DNA from: Acidobacteriota bacterium
GTDB lineage: Bacteria > Acidobacteriota > Vicinamibacteria > Vicinamibacterales > CAVVIG01
DNA length: 64,000 nucleotides
Direction of reading: 5' to 3'
NCBI GenBank assembly: GCA_003222395.1
Contig: QHWB01000032.1
Coordinates: 223,001 to 287,000, forward strand
Shown piece after piece: positions 53,662 to 63,179 of this stretch. The translations under genes and the position numbers were made by a program. Positions within the stretch are counted from its first letter, which is position 1, and each line of letters begins with the position of its first letter. The notes under the pieces were generated by a model that was not told the origin of the DNA, made no database searches, and was given only the letters and a program-made list of their open reading frames with translations.

Positions 53662-54297
53662 TTATTGACATCCCACGCCAGCAGCCGCTGCGTCGGTTCG
53701 GTCTTGGCACAGGCCCCGCCAGCCCTGCGTGAGATGACGTGCGTGCGCGATGTGGACGAAATGATGACCGAAGAGCGCGCCGAGCTCGCGTCCGAACACA
53801 CCTTTGCCCGTGCCGCGTTTGCCTCGAAGCGCAACCGCGACCTCCGCCGGTTCTCCGGCACGCTGAACGGTCGCAGCCATCCAATTGAGGAGGTACCAGA
53901 AGTGCTCCGCGTTCCCACAGCAAATGTTGTCGTAGACATGGTTCGACAATAAGGACCAATCGCCAGCCCGAGGCTGGACAGCGAATCCTCGCCACAAGTT
54001 GAACCATCCAGGTACGTCTCGACCAGGACTGAAGGTGATGCCGTCATATTGACGACGCATAGGGTGCTCCAACCACGCGTCGCCGAGCGACTTCCAAATC
54101 GGATCCCCGTTCCGATCCTCACCTACGATAACCTGGCGATTGGAGTACAGGTTCCGGATGTCCTGGAACGAGCCGTACGCATAAAAGGTCCGATTCAGTA
54201 CGGGATCCGTGTCCTCGGTGATGATGGCTGTGCGTCCACCTAAGCGCACAACAGCGTGCCGTTCATTGAGGCCCAAGATCACGGCGTCACTGTTCAT
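53662..54297 (-). pseudogene. Truncated DUF5906/P4-type primase-helicase
   Basis: From ATG 54297 (MNSDAVILGLNERHAVVRLG) the protein runs through LGDAWLEHPMRRQYDGITFS, GWFNLWRGFAVQPRAGDWSL and the Walker A region VAVALRGKRGTGKGVFGREL to FVHIAHARHLT. It then turns into unrelated sequence and stops. DUF5906 helicases of phages and plasmids continue for several hundred residues (Walker B, sensor), so the C-terminal half is missing. The start overlaps the upstream stop (ATGA). Confidence 0.75.
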
Positions 54298-54848
54298 GGG
54301 AGACCTACCATCAGGTTTGTAAAGTCGAGCGACGGAAGGTCGGCCACGTCGGGCCACTCACAAACCCGCTCGAACAAGACCGGCGGTATGATGACCGCCC
54401 CGCCATCACCGATAATCTGGAGAAGCGTCACGCTCCCCTGGTACGGCACAGTCGCGTACGTCGTGCCGATCCGATGATCAGGATGGCGAAAGAAGTAATA
54501 GGTTCCGCCCGCGTTCTCGATGACAAGCGGCGTCGGTGGCAGTTGGATCGCGACAACAACGTCTGATTCCACGTTCCACGTTCGCAACGCGATGACGCGT
54601 GAGATCGCACCAGTCAAGACCTCGAAGGTGCAGGGTGCGATGAATCCATCGATGAGCTCTTCAACCTGTACTTGGATCCAGCGTTCGTGACGTCGGCTAC
54701 CGCTACGCGCTAATAATGACAGTTGCGTCCAGTTCTCGGTCCGGTGGTCGCGATTCGAATACCGTAGTGGCCACGGGACGAAGCCCTTCGAGATCAGCAG
54801 AATGGCTGCGACGGTGCGCTCGTCGGCTGTGGACAGGTCTGTGTTCAT
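54294..54848 (-). CDS. Bifunctional primase/polymerase-like (Prim-Pol) protein, diverged
   Basis: 184 aa from ATG 54848. ISKGFVPWPLRYSNRDHRTE then NWTQL recalls the opening G(F/Y).(V)FPL....K.P...W of Prim-Pol domains, and GTTYATVPYQGSVTLLQIIG then DGGAVIIPP recalls their GGxVVxPPS motif. Key acidic residues cannot be assigned confidently. Its place upstream of a DUF5906 helicase fits a mobile-element replication module. Confidence 0.55.
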   Translation of the reverse strand: MNTDLSTADERTVAAILLISKGFVPWPLRYSNRDHRTENWTQLSLLARSGSRRHERWIQVQVEELIDGFIAPCTFEVLTGAISRVIALRTWNVESDVVVAIQLPPTPLVIENAGGTYYFFRHPDHRIGTTYATVPYQGSVTLLQIIGDGGAVIIPPVLFERVCEWPDVADLPSLDFTNLMVGLP

Positions 54849-55057
54849 CGCCGCACCTCTCGGTCCAGCGGCCCGCACACCCACGCACAGAGGTACGCAT
54901 CGATCGCGTCCTGCCGAACTCGGTACATGCGCGCGCCGTTGACCTTGACGGCTTCGAGTCGACCCGCTTTGATCGCGCGCCGCAAGGTAGGAACTGAAAG
55001 TCGCGCGTATTCACAGGCCTCGCTCAGCCTCATCCACGGCGAATGCGCTTCACTCAT
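54845..55057 (-). CDS. Excisionase-family helix-turn-helix protein
   Basis: 70 aa from ATG 55057: PWMRLSEACEYARLSVPTLR then RAIKAGRLEAVKVNGARMYR is a MerR/HTH_17 winged helix typical of Xis-like proteins. The stop overlaps the Prim-Pol start. It probably controls excision or replication of the decayed element. Confidence 0.82.
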   Translation of the reverse strand: MSEAHSPWMRLSEACEYARLSVPTLRRAIKAGRLEAVKVNGARMYRVRQDAIDAYLCAWVCGPLDREVRR

Positions 55058-55268
55058 CGCATCCTCCAATGAGGTCAGATGGGTGGCACTGGAGCGCGCG
55101 GGCGAGCCGACGCAGTTCGTCACGGCGCGGTCGGAGGCCGTGTTCGAAGTAGTGGAGCTTTAGGTATGAGATGCGAGCGCGCTGGGCGAGTTCACGTAAT
55201 GTGAGACCGAGCTCCCTACGACGAAGAACAAGACCAGGTTCGATAGGACCGACGCGAGGAACGGGCAT
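55050..55268 (-). CDS. XRE-family transcriptional regulator
   Basis: A 72-aa lambda-repressor-like HTH: PGLVLRRRELGLTLRELAQR then ARISYLKLHYFEHGLRPRRD and LRRLARALQCHPSDLIG. It overlaps the excisionase gene by 8 nt. It is the likely repressor of the replication module that follows on the same strand. Confidence 0.85.
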   Translation of the reverse strand: MPVPRVGPIEPGLVLRRRELGLTLRELAQRARISYLKLHYFEHGLRPRRDELRRLARALQCHPSDLIGGCDE

Positions 55269-55548
55269 AACGCCTCCTGCGGCACGCTAAGCGCGCGCGG
55301 TGCATTTGCCCAAGCTTCGGCCTTAGCAGGGGCGACCCGTTTCTGCCTAAGCCAACTCCCTGGTGTCGCAGGGACGAAAAGGTCGTAGTCGACCTCCCGA
55401 GCCATCTCGGAGCAGAGCAGACGCCGAGAACGGACTCGCGTGGGCGAGCCATCCACTCTCGCTGTTCATTGGCGGCCAGCGAGGCCCAACGGCATGCCGC
55501 CTCCGTCCAGTCATTGCGGACCGGACGGCCAGACACCATGTAGCCCAC
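55250..55548 (-). pseudogene. Possible frameshifted small gene
   Basis: One frame starts MGYMVSGRPVRNDWTEAACR then WASLAANEQREWMARPRESV and LGV. The adjacent frame continues with CSEMAREVDYDLFVPATPGS then WLRQKRV and AEAWANAPRALSVPQEA. Both halves look more protein-like than their overlapping alternatives, so a one-base indel near 55415 is plausible. No family is recognised. Confidence 0.3.
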
Positions 55549-55953
55549 GCACGGTGCCTGTATCTGTCGCCATTAGAATACGGTGTTTATAACGCCGTCA
55601 AGATGTTGCCTGTCAGACAACGTGAGCGCTCCGCACTCAACAATGCGATGGATGCGACATGTTCCGAACAACGCAGGGTACTCGCACGTAGATCGTCCAC
55701 CGTTCAGGAGCATCAACGATTGGTGATTTGCGGAGGCAAGAACATTGTCGTGATCAGCTGGCATTAAGTGGACACGTGACCGCCAAGACACGACACGGAT
55801 GACGAGCGGCTCGCCGAATCGTTCGCACCGTTTCCGATCGCACGTAAGCGAACGTGCGGTGTGTGGCAGGCGCAGTTGACTGGTTCGAGGTAGGAGGTCG
55901 CGCTCAGAGAATCGAGCGCTACGTACGACCCGAATGTCCCCCTTTTACGGTCT
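55549..55953. other. Intergenic stretch, no gene seen
   Basis: About 400 nt between the replication-module genes and the ISL3-type transposase. Only short, motif-free frames are open. Nothing further is recognised. Confidence 0.4.
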
Positions 55954-57216
55954 TCACCGATTTGAGTGCAGCGGTTGAGCGGTCAGAAAGGCCGCCAAGT
56001 CTCGTGCCGATCGAATCGGGTGGGCGGTGGTCCACTTCAATTTCAGCAGCAGCATTTGTTCATCCCGCATCCCGCGTGCCCGTCGAAGGACGGCTTTGAT
56101 CGTCGTGTTGATCGACTCGACCACGCCGAAGCGCACGAGGTGATCGCAGTACGCGGCGATGCCCTCGATATGACGGAAGAGGAACTCGCCGAGGCGATCC
56201 ATCTCGGGCAGGCGTTGCCAACGGAGCGCGTTGATCCAGCCGTTCAGGAAATTCAACACGCCGGGTCGCGTCTTGTAGGTCCACAACCGATCGAGTTGCT
56301 CCCGCAACACGTACGCTTTGAACAGGCGGCGATTCGCGGCGAACAAGGTTTGGAGTTCTCGGCGCTTCGACCCGCGGACGGTCTTCCAGCGTCGCAGCAA
56401 CAGCCAGCGTTTCCCGCGACGTGCTCGCGCATGACCGCGCCCGCCCGAAAGAATTCTTGGCGGCGCACGTCGTTGAGCGCGGCGCTGGCGTGCTGCAGCA
56501 CGTGGAATTTATCGAAGACGATCTCGGCCTTCGACAGCACCGTGCCCACCGCATTGAGATACGGCCGATGCATGTCGGTGCACACGGCGGTGATCGCCCC
56601 GCGTTGCCGAGCGGTCAGGTCCTCCGTCAGCAACGCCGTGGCCGTGGCCTCGCTCCGGTCCTGGCGCAGGCCGATCACCTCGCCGTGCACGACATCGGAC
56701 AGGACCGTCCAGAAGCGTTGGCCTTTGCCGCGTTGGATCTCATCGAGGCCGATATGCCGCGGCTGGCGCTTCACGCGCGTGCGATCCCACTCCGCCAGGA
56801 AGGCTTTCTCTACGCGACGCGCTTTGCCCCAGGTGACGCCATGCCGGACGGCTGCGTGACTGGTCGGCATCGATTGACAGTCCACGCCGATCTGCTGTCG
56901 CAAGCGTCGAGTGACGCGCGCTTTGGCGTCGGCGAACTCGATGCGCTCGGTGCGAATCCCGCAGGCCCGACACACGAGGCGGCACTGCGGATAGATGAGC
57001 GTGACATGATGCGACGCCCACGGCAGGTCGTCCCACGTCCGCTCTCGGCTCGATCGCACGCGACCCGCGCGTCGACCACAGCCACTACAGGTGTCACCGG
57101 CGCACGCCGCGACGTTCAATCCGAATCGTCAGCCGGCTGTCTTCCGCCTCGTCCATCGTCACGACCCGAAACCCCGACAAGCCCAGAATCCACGTACAAT
57201 CGCGGCGCGATCCCAC
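55954..57216 (-). pseudogene. ISL3-family transposase with two frameshifts
   Basis: GTG 57216, preceded by GGGAGG, starts VGSRRDCTWILGLSGFRVVT then RLTIRIERRGVRR, where the frame closes. It resumes as TCSGCGRRAGRVRSSRERTW (zinc finger) through VCRACGIRTERIEFADAKAR, GLDEIQRGKGQRFWTVLSDV and VCTDMHRPYLNAVG to FDKFHVLQHASAALNDVRRQ. A second shift near 56415 leads into RWLLLRRWKTVRGSKRRELQ and the C-terminal FGVVESINTTIKAVLRRARG. This is the DDE ISL3 layout. Inverted repeats and a target duplication could not be fixed: GGTCTTCACC at 55949 might be one end, but the stop codon lies inside it. Confidence 0.85.
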
Positions 57217-57507
57217 CGGTCCTCCCTTGTTGGTTGCACATCAAGAGAGAACACCATCCCATTCAGGATGGCCACGTGGTATCGCTCTTCTTCGTCCAGG
57301 CCGCCGAGCAGACCGCCCACCCCAAGTGCGGTCCGCGCAGGTGGCCGGGTAATTACCATTTTAGTGGACCAGACCGGCGCCAGTTGGAGCCTAAACATTG
57401 CTCTGGCTCAGACACGTGGTGTAGTGGGAGCCACTGCGTTGTACCAGCTCACCATTTTGAACGTGTGCGCCAGATTGCTGCGACAATCTACCGACCTGGT
57501 GCTTGAT
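57217..57507. other. Intergenic stretch with a possible coding fragment
   Basis: On the minus strand, 57240-57398 reads ARTALGVGGLLGGLDEEERY then HVAILNGMVFSLDVQPTRED, which looks coding but has no recognised family and runs into the ISL3 leader. It may be the remnant of a gene cut by the insertion. No promoter is called for the methyltransferase-like gene. Confidence 0.3.
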
Positions 57508-58185
57508 ATGGATCCGCTCCATCGGCAGGCGATCGTTAAAGGAGTGCTCGGGATCCTCCTCTTTGTCGTCCTCATCTTCTGGCCGGCCGGCACGTTCGAC
57601 TACTGGCAAGGCTGGCTGTTCCTGGGGATCTTTGCCGCGTCGACCGTTGGCTTCAGCGTGTACCTGGCGATCTACGACAGACCGCTTCTCGAGCGTCGGT
57701 TGAAGGCCGGGCCGCAACATGAGCGAGAGTGGTCCCAGAAAATCATCGTGTCGTTGGTCCTCCTCGCGTTTTTTGCGTTGATCGTCCTGTCCGTGCTCGA
57801 TTACCGAAACGCGTGGTCGCCGGTTGCCCCGTGGGTGTCGATTCTTGGCGATGTGGTGGTCCTGCTGTCCTTCCTCTTCATCTTCACGGTGACCCGGGTC
57901 AACAGTTTCGCCGCGTCGAACATTCGCGTGGAGAAGGATCAAAAAGTGATCGACACGGGGCCGTACGCGCGCGTGCGTCATCCGATGTACACCGGGGCCA
58001 TTTGGCTTTTCGTCGGAATGCCGCTCGCGCTCGGTTCGTGGTGGTCGCTCGGCCTGATCGTGCCTTTCATGCCCGTACTTTTGTGGCGGCTTCTCGACGA
58101 GGAGAAAATCCTGCAGAGAGATTTGCCCGGGTATACAGAATACATGCGCAGAGTACGCTTTCGTCTGGTTCCGTTTGTGTGGTAG
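57508..58185 (+). CDS. Isoprenylcysteine carboxyl methyltransferase-like membrane protein
   Basis: 225 aa from ATG 57508. It has several transmembrane helices (GILLFVVLIFWPAGTFDYWQ, IIVSLVLLAFFALIVLSVLD) and the ICMT/PEMT SAM-binding core near the C-terminus: VIDTGPYARVRHPMYTGAIW, then DEEKILQRDLPGYTEYMRRV. It is expected to methylate a small or lipid substrate at the membrane; bacterial members have unclear substrates. The frame is open further upstream, but this ATG gives the family N-terminus. Confidence 0.88.
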   Translation: MDPLHRQAIVKGVLGILLFVVLIFWPAGTFDYWQGWLFLGIFAASTVGFSVYLAIYDRPLLERRLKAGPQHEREWSQKIIVSLVLLAFFALIVLSVLDYRNAWSPVAPWVSILGDVVVLLSFLFIFTVTRVNSFAASNIRVEKDQKVIDTGPYARVRHPMYTGAIWLFVGMPLALGSWWSLGLIVPFMPVLLWRLLDEEKILQRDLPGYTEYMRRVRFRLVPFVW

Positions 58186-58517
58186 AGACGCGCCTTGCGC
58201 ATCGCGATCTGAGGGCAAGCCACACGTTACGTGTTGCTCCATCTCACGAATTTCGACGATGGACGCGACCTGATGAAAGAATCGCTGTACTCAAATCGGT
58301 GAACAGCCTCAAAAAAGCGCTGATCAAAGCTGTCCCGTTTCACTCACAACCGTCTTCACATTCCCGCGGCTGGAGAGATACGTGCGTTAGCGGCAGTCAT
58401 CTCAGCCGTTCTATCGCGCGAATTTGCGCGGTTATCCCGTGCTGAGCTTGACGCGCTGAGTCATGTCATGTATCTGTTCCTTCCGTTCCCTCAACTTTCC
58501 ACGGTCAGGAGCGTTTC
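58186..58517. other. Upstream region of the TonB receptor, no gene seen
   Basis: About 330 nt with no supportable frame. It ends with CAGGAGCG about 6-10 nt before the receptor ATG, which serves as the ribosome-binding site. No clear promoter is called. Confidence 0.45.
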
Positions 58518-61500
58518 ATGCGCGTCGAACTCCGTACCTTCGCGGCGATGATGGTGTTCCTTCTCGCGTCTGCGTGGCCGGCTGCCGCGCAGACGACGTT
58601 CGCGACGATTACCGGCGCGGTCACCGACTCGAGCGGCGGCGTCATCCCCGGCGCGGAGGTTGCCGCCACGAACGTCGAAACGTCGATCGCGACGAAGACG
58701 ACGACCAACCGCGAGGGCGTGTACACCGTCACCCAGCTGCGCGAAGGGCCGTACATGTTGAGCATCACGGCGCCGGGCCTTCGCGAGTTCATCGTGACCA
58801 ATATTCTCCTGGTGACTCGCGATGTGCGGCGCATCGACGCCAAGCTCGAGGTCGGCGTGCTCTCGGAGGCGGTCCAGGTCACCGGTGGCGCCACGCCGAT
58901 CGAGCTCGAGACGCCGCGTGTCAGCGACGTCCGTACGGCAGAGCAGCTCCGGACGCTGCCGCTGAACGATCCCGGCGTGTGGTCGTTCCTGGCTGTGACG
59001 CCGACCTTGTCGTTGCGCGCCGGCACCTACTCGTTCGCCGGCAGCAAATACAACCAGTCGCAGTTCGCGATCGACGGAACGTCGATGAGCGACGGCGTCG
59101 GCGAGAGTCCGGTTGGCCCGCTCGCGAACTACATCGAGTCGTTCAAGGAAGTGAAGATCGATCTCGCGAACAACAGCGCCGAGTTTCCGAGCCTCGGCCA
59201 GGTGACGATCATCTCGAAGTCGGGCGCGAATCGTTTCAGCGGCTCCCTCTTCGATTACTACCAGGGACCCTCGTTTCGCGCGCGTAATCCGTTCTCAGGC
59301 CAGCGGCAGGCGGGCTGGGTGCACTTCCCGGGTGTCGCGGCGGGTGGACCGGTTGTGATTCCCAAGGTCTACAACGGCCACGCGCGGACGTTCTGGTTCG
59401 TCTCCGCCGAGACGGTCGACGGCAGCAATACCTCGGTCGACTTGAACCCGACGGTGCCCATCGAGCCGTGGCGCCGCGGCGATTTTTCCGCGTTGGGGCG
59501 TCCGATTCGGAACCCATTCACCGGCGAGGTCTACGCCGACGGCCGCATTCCTGTCGCCGCGCTGAATCCGGTGGCGGTGAAGCTTCAGGATCGCTTCTTT
59601 CCGCTCCCCAACTCCGGCAACACCGCGGTGCTGCAGACCAACAACTTCCGCCAGACGCTGGAGATCGATCGGGCGAAGCCGTACTACTGGACCGCGCGGA
59701 TCGACCATGACTTCGACCCGGCGAATCGCCTGTTCGGACGGTTCACCCTGTCCGAGAGTACGAATCCGGTATGGGAAGGCAATCTGCCGGCGTTCGGGGT
59801 TCGCGATCAGCTGCGCCAGACCAGAGCGCTGACGACGTCGTACACGCGCATTTTGGGTTCGTCGCTCGTCAGCGAATTTCGCGGCGGTTACACGTATAAC
59901 AACAATCCGATCTCGGGTACGGTGAGGGGGCTCGAGCTCGCCGACACCGGACTGTCGCAAGTGGACTGGACGAATCCGGGATTCCTGAATCGGATTTATC
60001 AACTGCAGAACCAGACGACCTGGCAGCGCGGCACCCATACCGTCAAAGGCGGCGCGGAAATCCGGCGCATCGATAATGACGAGAGCGTGGCGTCACCGAA
60101 TCTCTTCGGCGCGCTCGACTTCACGGGCCGGTTCACCGCCGTCCCGGGGATCGCTGCCAGCGGCAATCCCTACGCCGATTTCCTGTTCGGCGTGCCGAAC
60201 ACCGCGTCGCGAGCGTTTCCGCCGATTGCCGCGCAGCGGCGGCGCTGGACCTATGACTTCTTCGCGCAGGACGACTGGAAGGTCACGCGAAATCTCACGC
60301 TGAACCTCGGGCTGCGGTACGACCTGCATCCCGGCTGGTTCGAGCGCAACGATCGGCAGGCCATCTTCGACATCACCAGCGGCCGCATCGTCGTCCCCGA
60401 CGGCGGTCGCGACGACGTGTCGCCGCTGATGCCGACAGGCTACGTCGACGTCGTGTCCGCCAGCAGTGTCGGGCTGCCCGCGCGCACTCTGCTCCGGACC
60501 GACCGCAACAACTTCGCGCCGCGCATCGGCGTCGCGTATCGTCCGTTCGGCGGCGCGCGCACCGTTCTCCGCGGCTGCCGGTGGTCGTCCTGCCGACGGT
60601 GTTTCCGACGGGTGGAACGTCAGGACCAGCGGCGATCGGTCTGCCGCTCGCGGTCAATCCGGACATCCGCATTCCGTACACGCATCAGTTCAACGTCACG
60701 GTCGAGCACGAGCGCTGGAATACGGGATTCCGTGTGTCGTACATCGCGACACTGGGCCGGGCGATGTGGTACGAGCGCGATGCCAACGCGCCGGTGGCAG
60801 ACGGTCGCCTGTACATCGAGAAGCCGCGGCCGTTTCCGCAGTTTCCCGACATCACGTACGCCGACAACGGCGGATCGCACGACTATCACGGGGTGACGGT
60901 CGAAGCGGAACGCCGCTTCTCGCAAGGATTGTTCTTTCAAGTGGCGTACACGGCCGCGCGGGATCTGGGCGACACCGGCGGGAACGCCCCGAACGGCGGC
61001 ATTTACACCACGCCGATCGAGAACCCGTTCGACCTGGCGCGTGAGCGCGGTCCCGACGTGGCGACACCCGGGCATCGCGTGACGAGCGCGGTCATGTACG
61101 AACTGCCGTTCGGCCATGAGCGCCGGTGGCTCGCCAACGCTCCCGGCGCGGTCGATGCGGCGCTCGGCGGCTGGGAGCTTTCGCTGGTCTCGTATCTGCA
61201 GACCGGCGGCTATCTCACGCCGACGATCTCGGTGCCCGATCCAACCGGCACGCGGTTCACGAACACGGCGACGCGGCCGGTCGTCTCGATTCGTCCGGAT
61301 CTGCTCAACGATCCGAATCTCGACGGCCAGACCGTCCCTGGAGGGACACCGATCACGGCGTTCCCGTGGTACGACATCACCGCATTCGCGGCCCCGCCGA
61401 TCGGACGATTCGGGACGGCGGGCCGCGGCGTGATTGAAGGTCCGGGCCTGAATCTCTGGCATTTCGGCGTGCACAAGCGATTCCGGTTGGCCGACCGCGC

Positions 61501-61693
61501 GGCGGGACCGGCGCTGCGCGTCGAGCTCACGACGACGAACCTCTTCAACACGCCGCAGTGGGCGAACCCGAACTTGAACGTCACACCGACCAACGTGAGC
61601 GCCGGCCGCGTGACCGGCGTTGGCGGCAGCGCCGGATTCATTCAGCAGGCCGGCATGCGGAGCATGCGGCTGGGTATTCGAGCGGAGTGGTAG
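58518..61693 (+). pseudogene. Oar-like TonB-dependent receptor, internal deletion and frameshift
   Basis: The first part (from ATG 58518) has a signal peptide, a carboxypeptidase-regulatory-like domain (TITGAVTDSSGGVIPGAEVA, REGVYTVTQLREGPYMLSIT), a plug (FAIDGTSMSDGVGESPVGPL, NSAEFPSLGQVTIISKSGAN) and barrel strands up to RIGVAYRPFGGARTVLRG near 60572. There it shifts frame and resumes as LPVVVLPTVFPTGGTSGPAA with barrel strands to the C-terminal GMRSMRLGIRAEW. Relatives have about 50-70 more residues at the junction, so this looks like an out-of-frame deletion rather than a point indel. It would have been an outer-membrane oligosaccharide or peptide importer. Confidence 0.85.
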
Positions 61694-61768
61694 TTCGCGA
61701 TCGCCTTTACGATATGCACGTGAAGGATCTCTAGACGAAGCTTCGCATCATACGCATGGCTGTCGCCG

Positions 61769-62000
61769 TTATGGACGAATCTTGATGTTGCGGAAGGCGA
61801 CCTTGTCGCCGTGGTCCTGCAGCCCGATGTGTCCGCGCCGCGCCCGCGCGTACTGCGGGTAGTCCTTAGCCGGCTGTGGTCTTGCCGTCGAACAGCGCGC
61901 GCCAATCGTTCACGGCGGCTTTGGCGACGGCGATCGCGCCGGCCGACGCCGCCCCGGCCACCACCTGGAGAAACTCACGGCGCGACGGCGTGTTCGACAT
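61769..62000 (-). pseudogene. Remnant of a Tat-exported DUF1080 (glycoside hydrolase-like) protein
   Basis: ATG 62000 begins MSNTPSRREFLQVVAGAASA, a twin-arginine signal, then AVNDWRALFDGKTTAG-stop, the DUF1080 start. About 55 nt further, in another frame, the family's last residues appear: KDYPQYARARRGHIGLQDHG then DKVAFRNIKIRP-stop at 61769. The ~190 residues in between are missing, so this is an internally deleted gene. Confidence 0.8.
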
Positions 62001-62008
62001 CGGCGGCC

Positions 62009-63158
62009 TCAGTCATGAATTACAGACAGGGGAGGGTACTCCGTTGCCTCGATCAGCGGCAGCGAAACCGGCGTGCCGCCGAGCTCCGCCGATCGGTCGG
62101 CCGCGAGGCAGACCTCCATCGTCTTCTGCGCGTCGAAGACGTCGATCGTGGTGTGGCGCTTCTCGAGCACGCACGCCACGAGCTCATCGATCTCGTCTTG
62201 AAACGGATGATGCGCCACGTCGGCCGAATCGGGCATCGTGCAGAGGATGCGGATGGCCGGCCGGCCGGCAGGATCGGTGGTCGCCGCGAGCCGGACGTCG
62301 GGGAGCGGGTTGGCGGCGGCGAGCCGCTCGGCATCGATCGGCGCATCGAGCGACTGCAGCAGATCCTGCCGCAGCGTCGCGCGATCGCCCATCAGCTCGA
62401 CGAGAAACGAATAGGGCAGCATGAAATCGGTCGAGCTGGCGATGTGGCCGAGCGCCTTGCCCTCGAGCGTCATGTTGACGACGATCGACGTGGGCCATTC
62501 GTAACCGCCGGTGAAGCGCGTGTGAAACGCGCTCACCGTCATCGGCTCGAGGCCGGAACACCAGCGCAGCGCGTCGACCGCGTGACAACCGGCAGAAAGC
62601 AGGTGACTGCGGCCGCTCTCCTTGGTGCGGACCCACGCCCACCCGCTATACCAGTCGGTGACGCGCGACAGATACTGCGTGCGCGCGAACCGGATCTCGC
62701 CGAGCCACCCGGCGCTCCGCAGCCAGCGAGCGCGCAAACTTCAGAAACGGGTTGTATCTCAGCTCGAAGGAGACGATCGTTCGGACGCCGGCCCGCCGCA
62801 CCGCGTCGCGAATGCGCACGAGCTCTGCGACGTCGAGGCCGGTCGGCTTCTCGAGCAGCATGTGCTTGCCCGCCTGCGCCGCCGCGACCGCCTCCGTCGC
62901 GTGCAACTGGTTCGGCGTCGCGATCGACACGATGTCCACGTCCGAGGCGCGGAGGATGTCGTCGTAGCTGGTCGTGATCCGCGCCTGGGGCAGCGCGATG
63001 CCGTACTTCGCGAGGCTGGCGCGGGCGCGATCCGCGTCGCGCGCGCACAGCCAGTTGACGGCCGTGCGCGGGTTGCGCTGAAACGCCGTGATGTGCTGCG
63101 ACGCGCACCAGCCGACGCCGCAGACGGCCACTCCCAGTTTCCGATCCGCTGGGAGCAT
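62009..63158 (-). pseudogene. Gfo/Idh/MocA-family oxidoreductase with one frameshift
   Basis: From ATG 63158 the NAD(P)-binding domain is clear (KLGVAVCGVGWCASQHITAF, VDIVSIATPNQLHATEAVAA, GKHMLLEKPTGLDVAELVRI) to FELRYNPFLKFAR. There the frame changes at about 62733 and continues as WLRSAGWLGEIRFARTQYLS, YSGWAWVRTKESGRSHLLSA, GCHAVDALRW and on to the C-terminus. One missing or extra base accounts for it. Together the two parts give a full-length enzyme of about 380 aa, probably acting on a sugar or inositol derivative. Confidence 0.85.
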
Positions 63159-63179
63159 GCCGTTTCAGAGCTCCAGGGC

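Noticed and set aside
53304..54122. Long minus-strand frame over 53304-54122
   Set aside because: It is an antisense/alternate-frame shadow: the DUF5906-like protein in the overlapping frame has clear motifs, and this one has none.
41758..57238. TTGTTGGTTGCA present at 41758 and 57227 as attachment-site direct repeats
   Set aside because: A 12-bp match is expected many times by chance in 64 kb, and flanking bases do not extend it.
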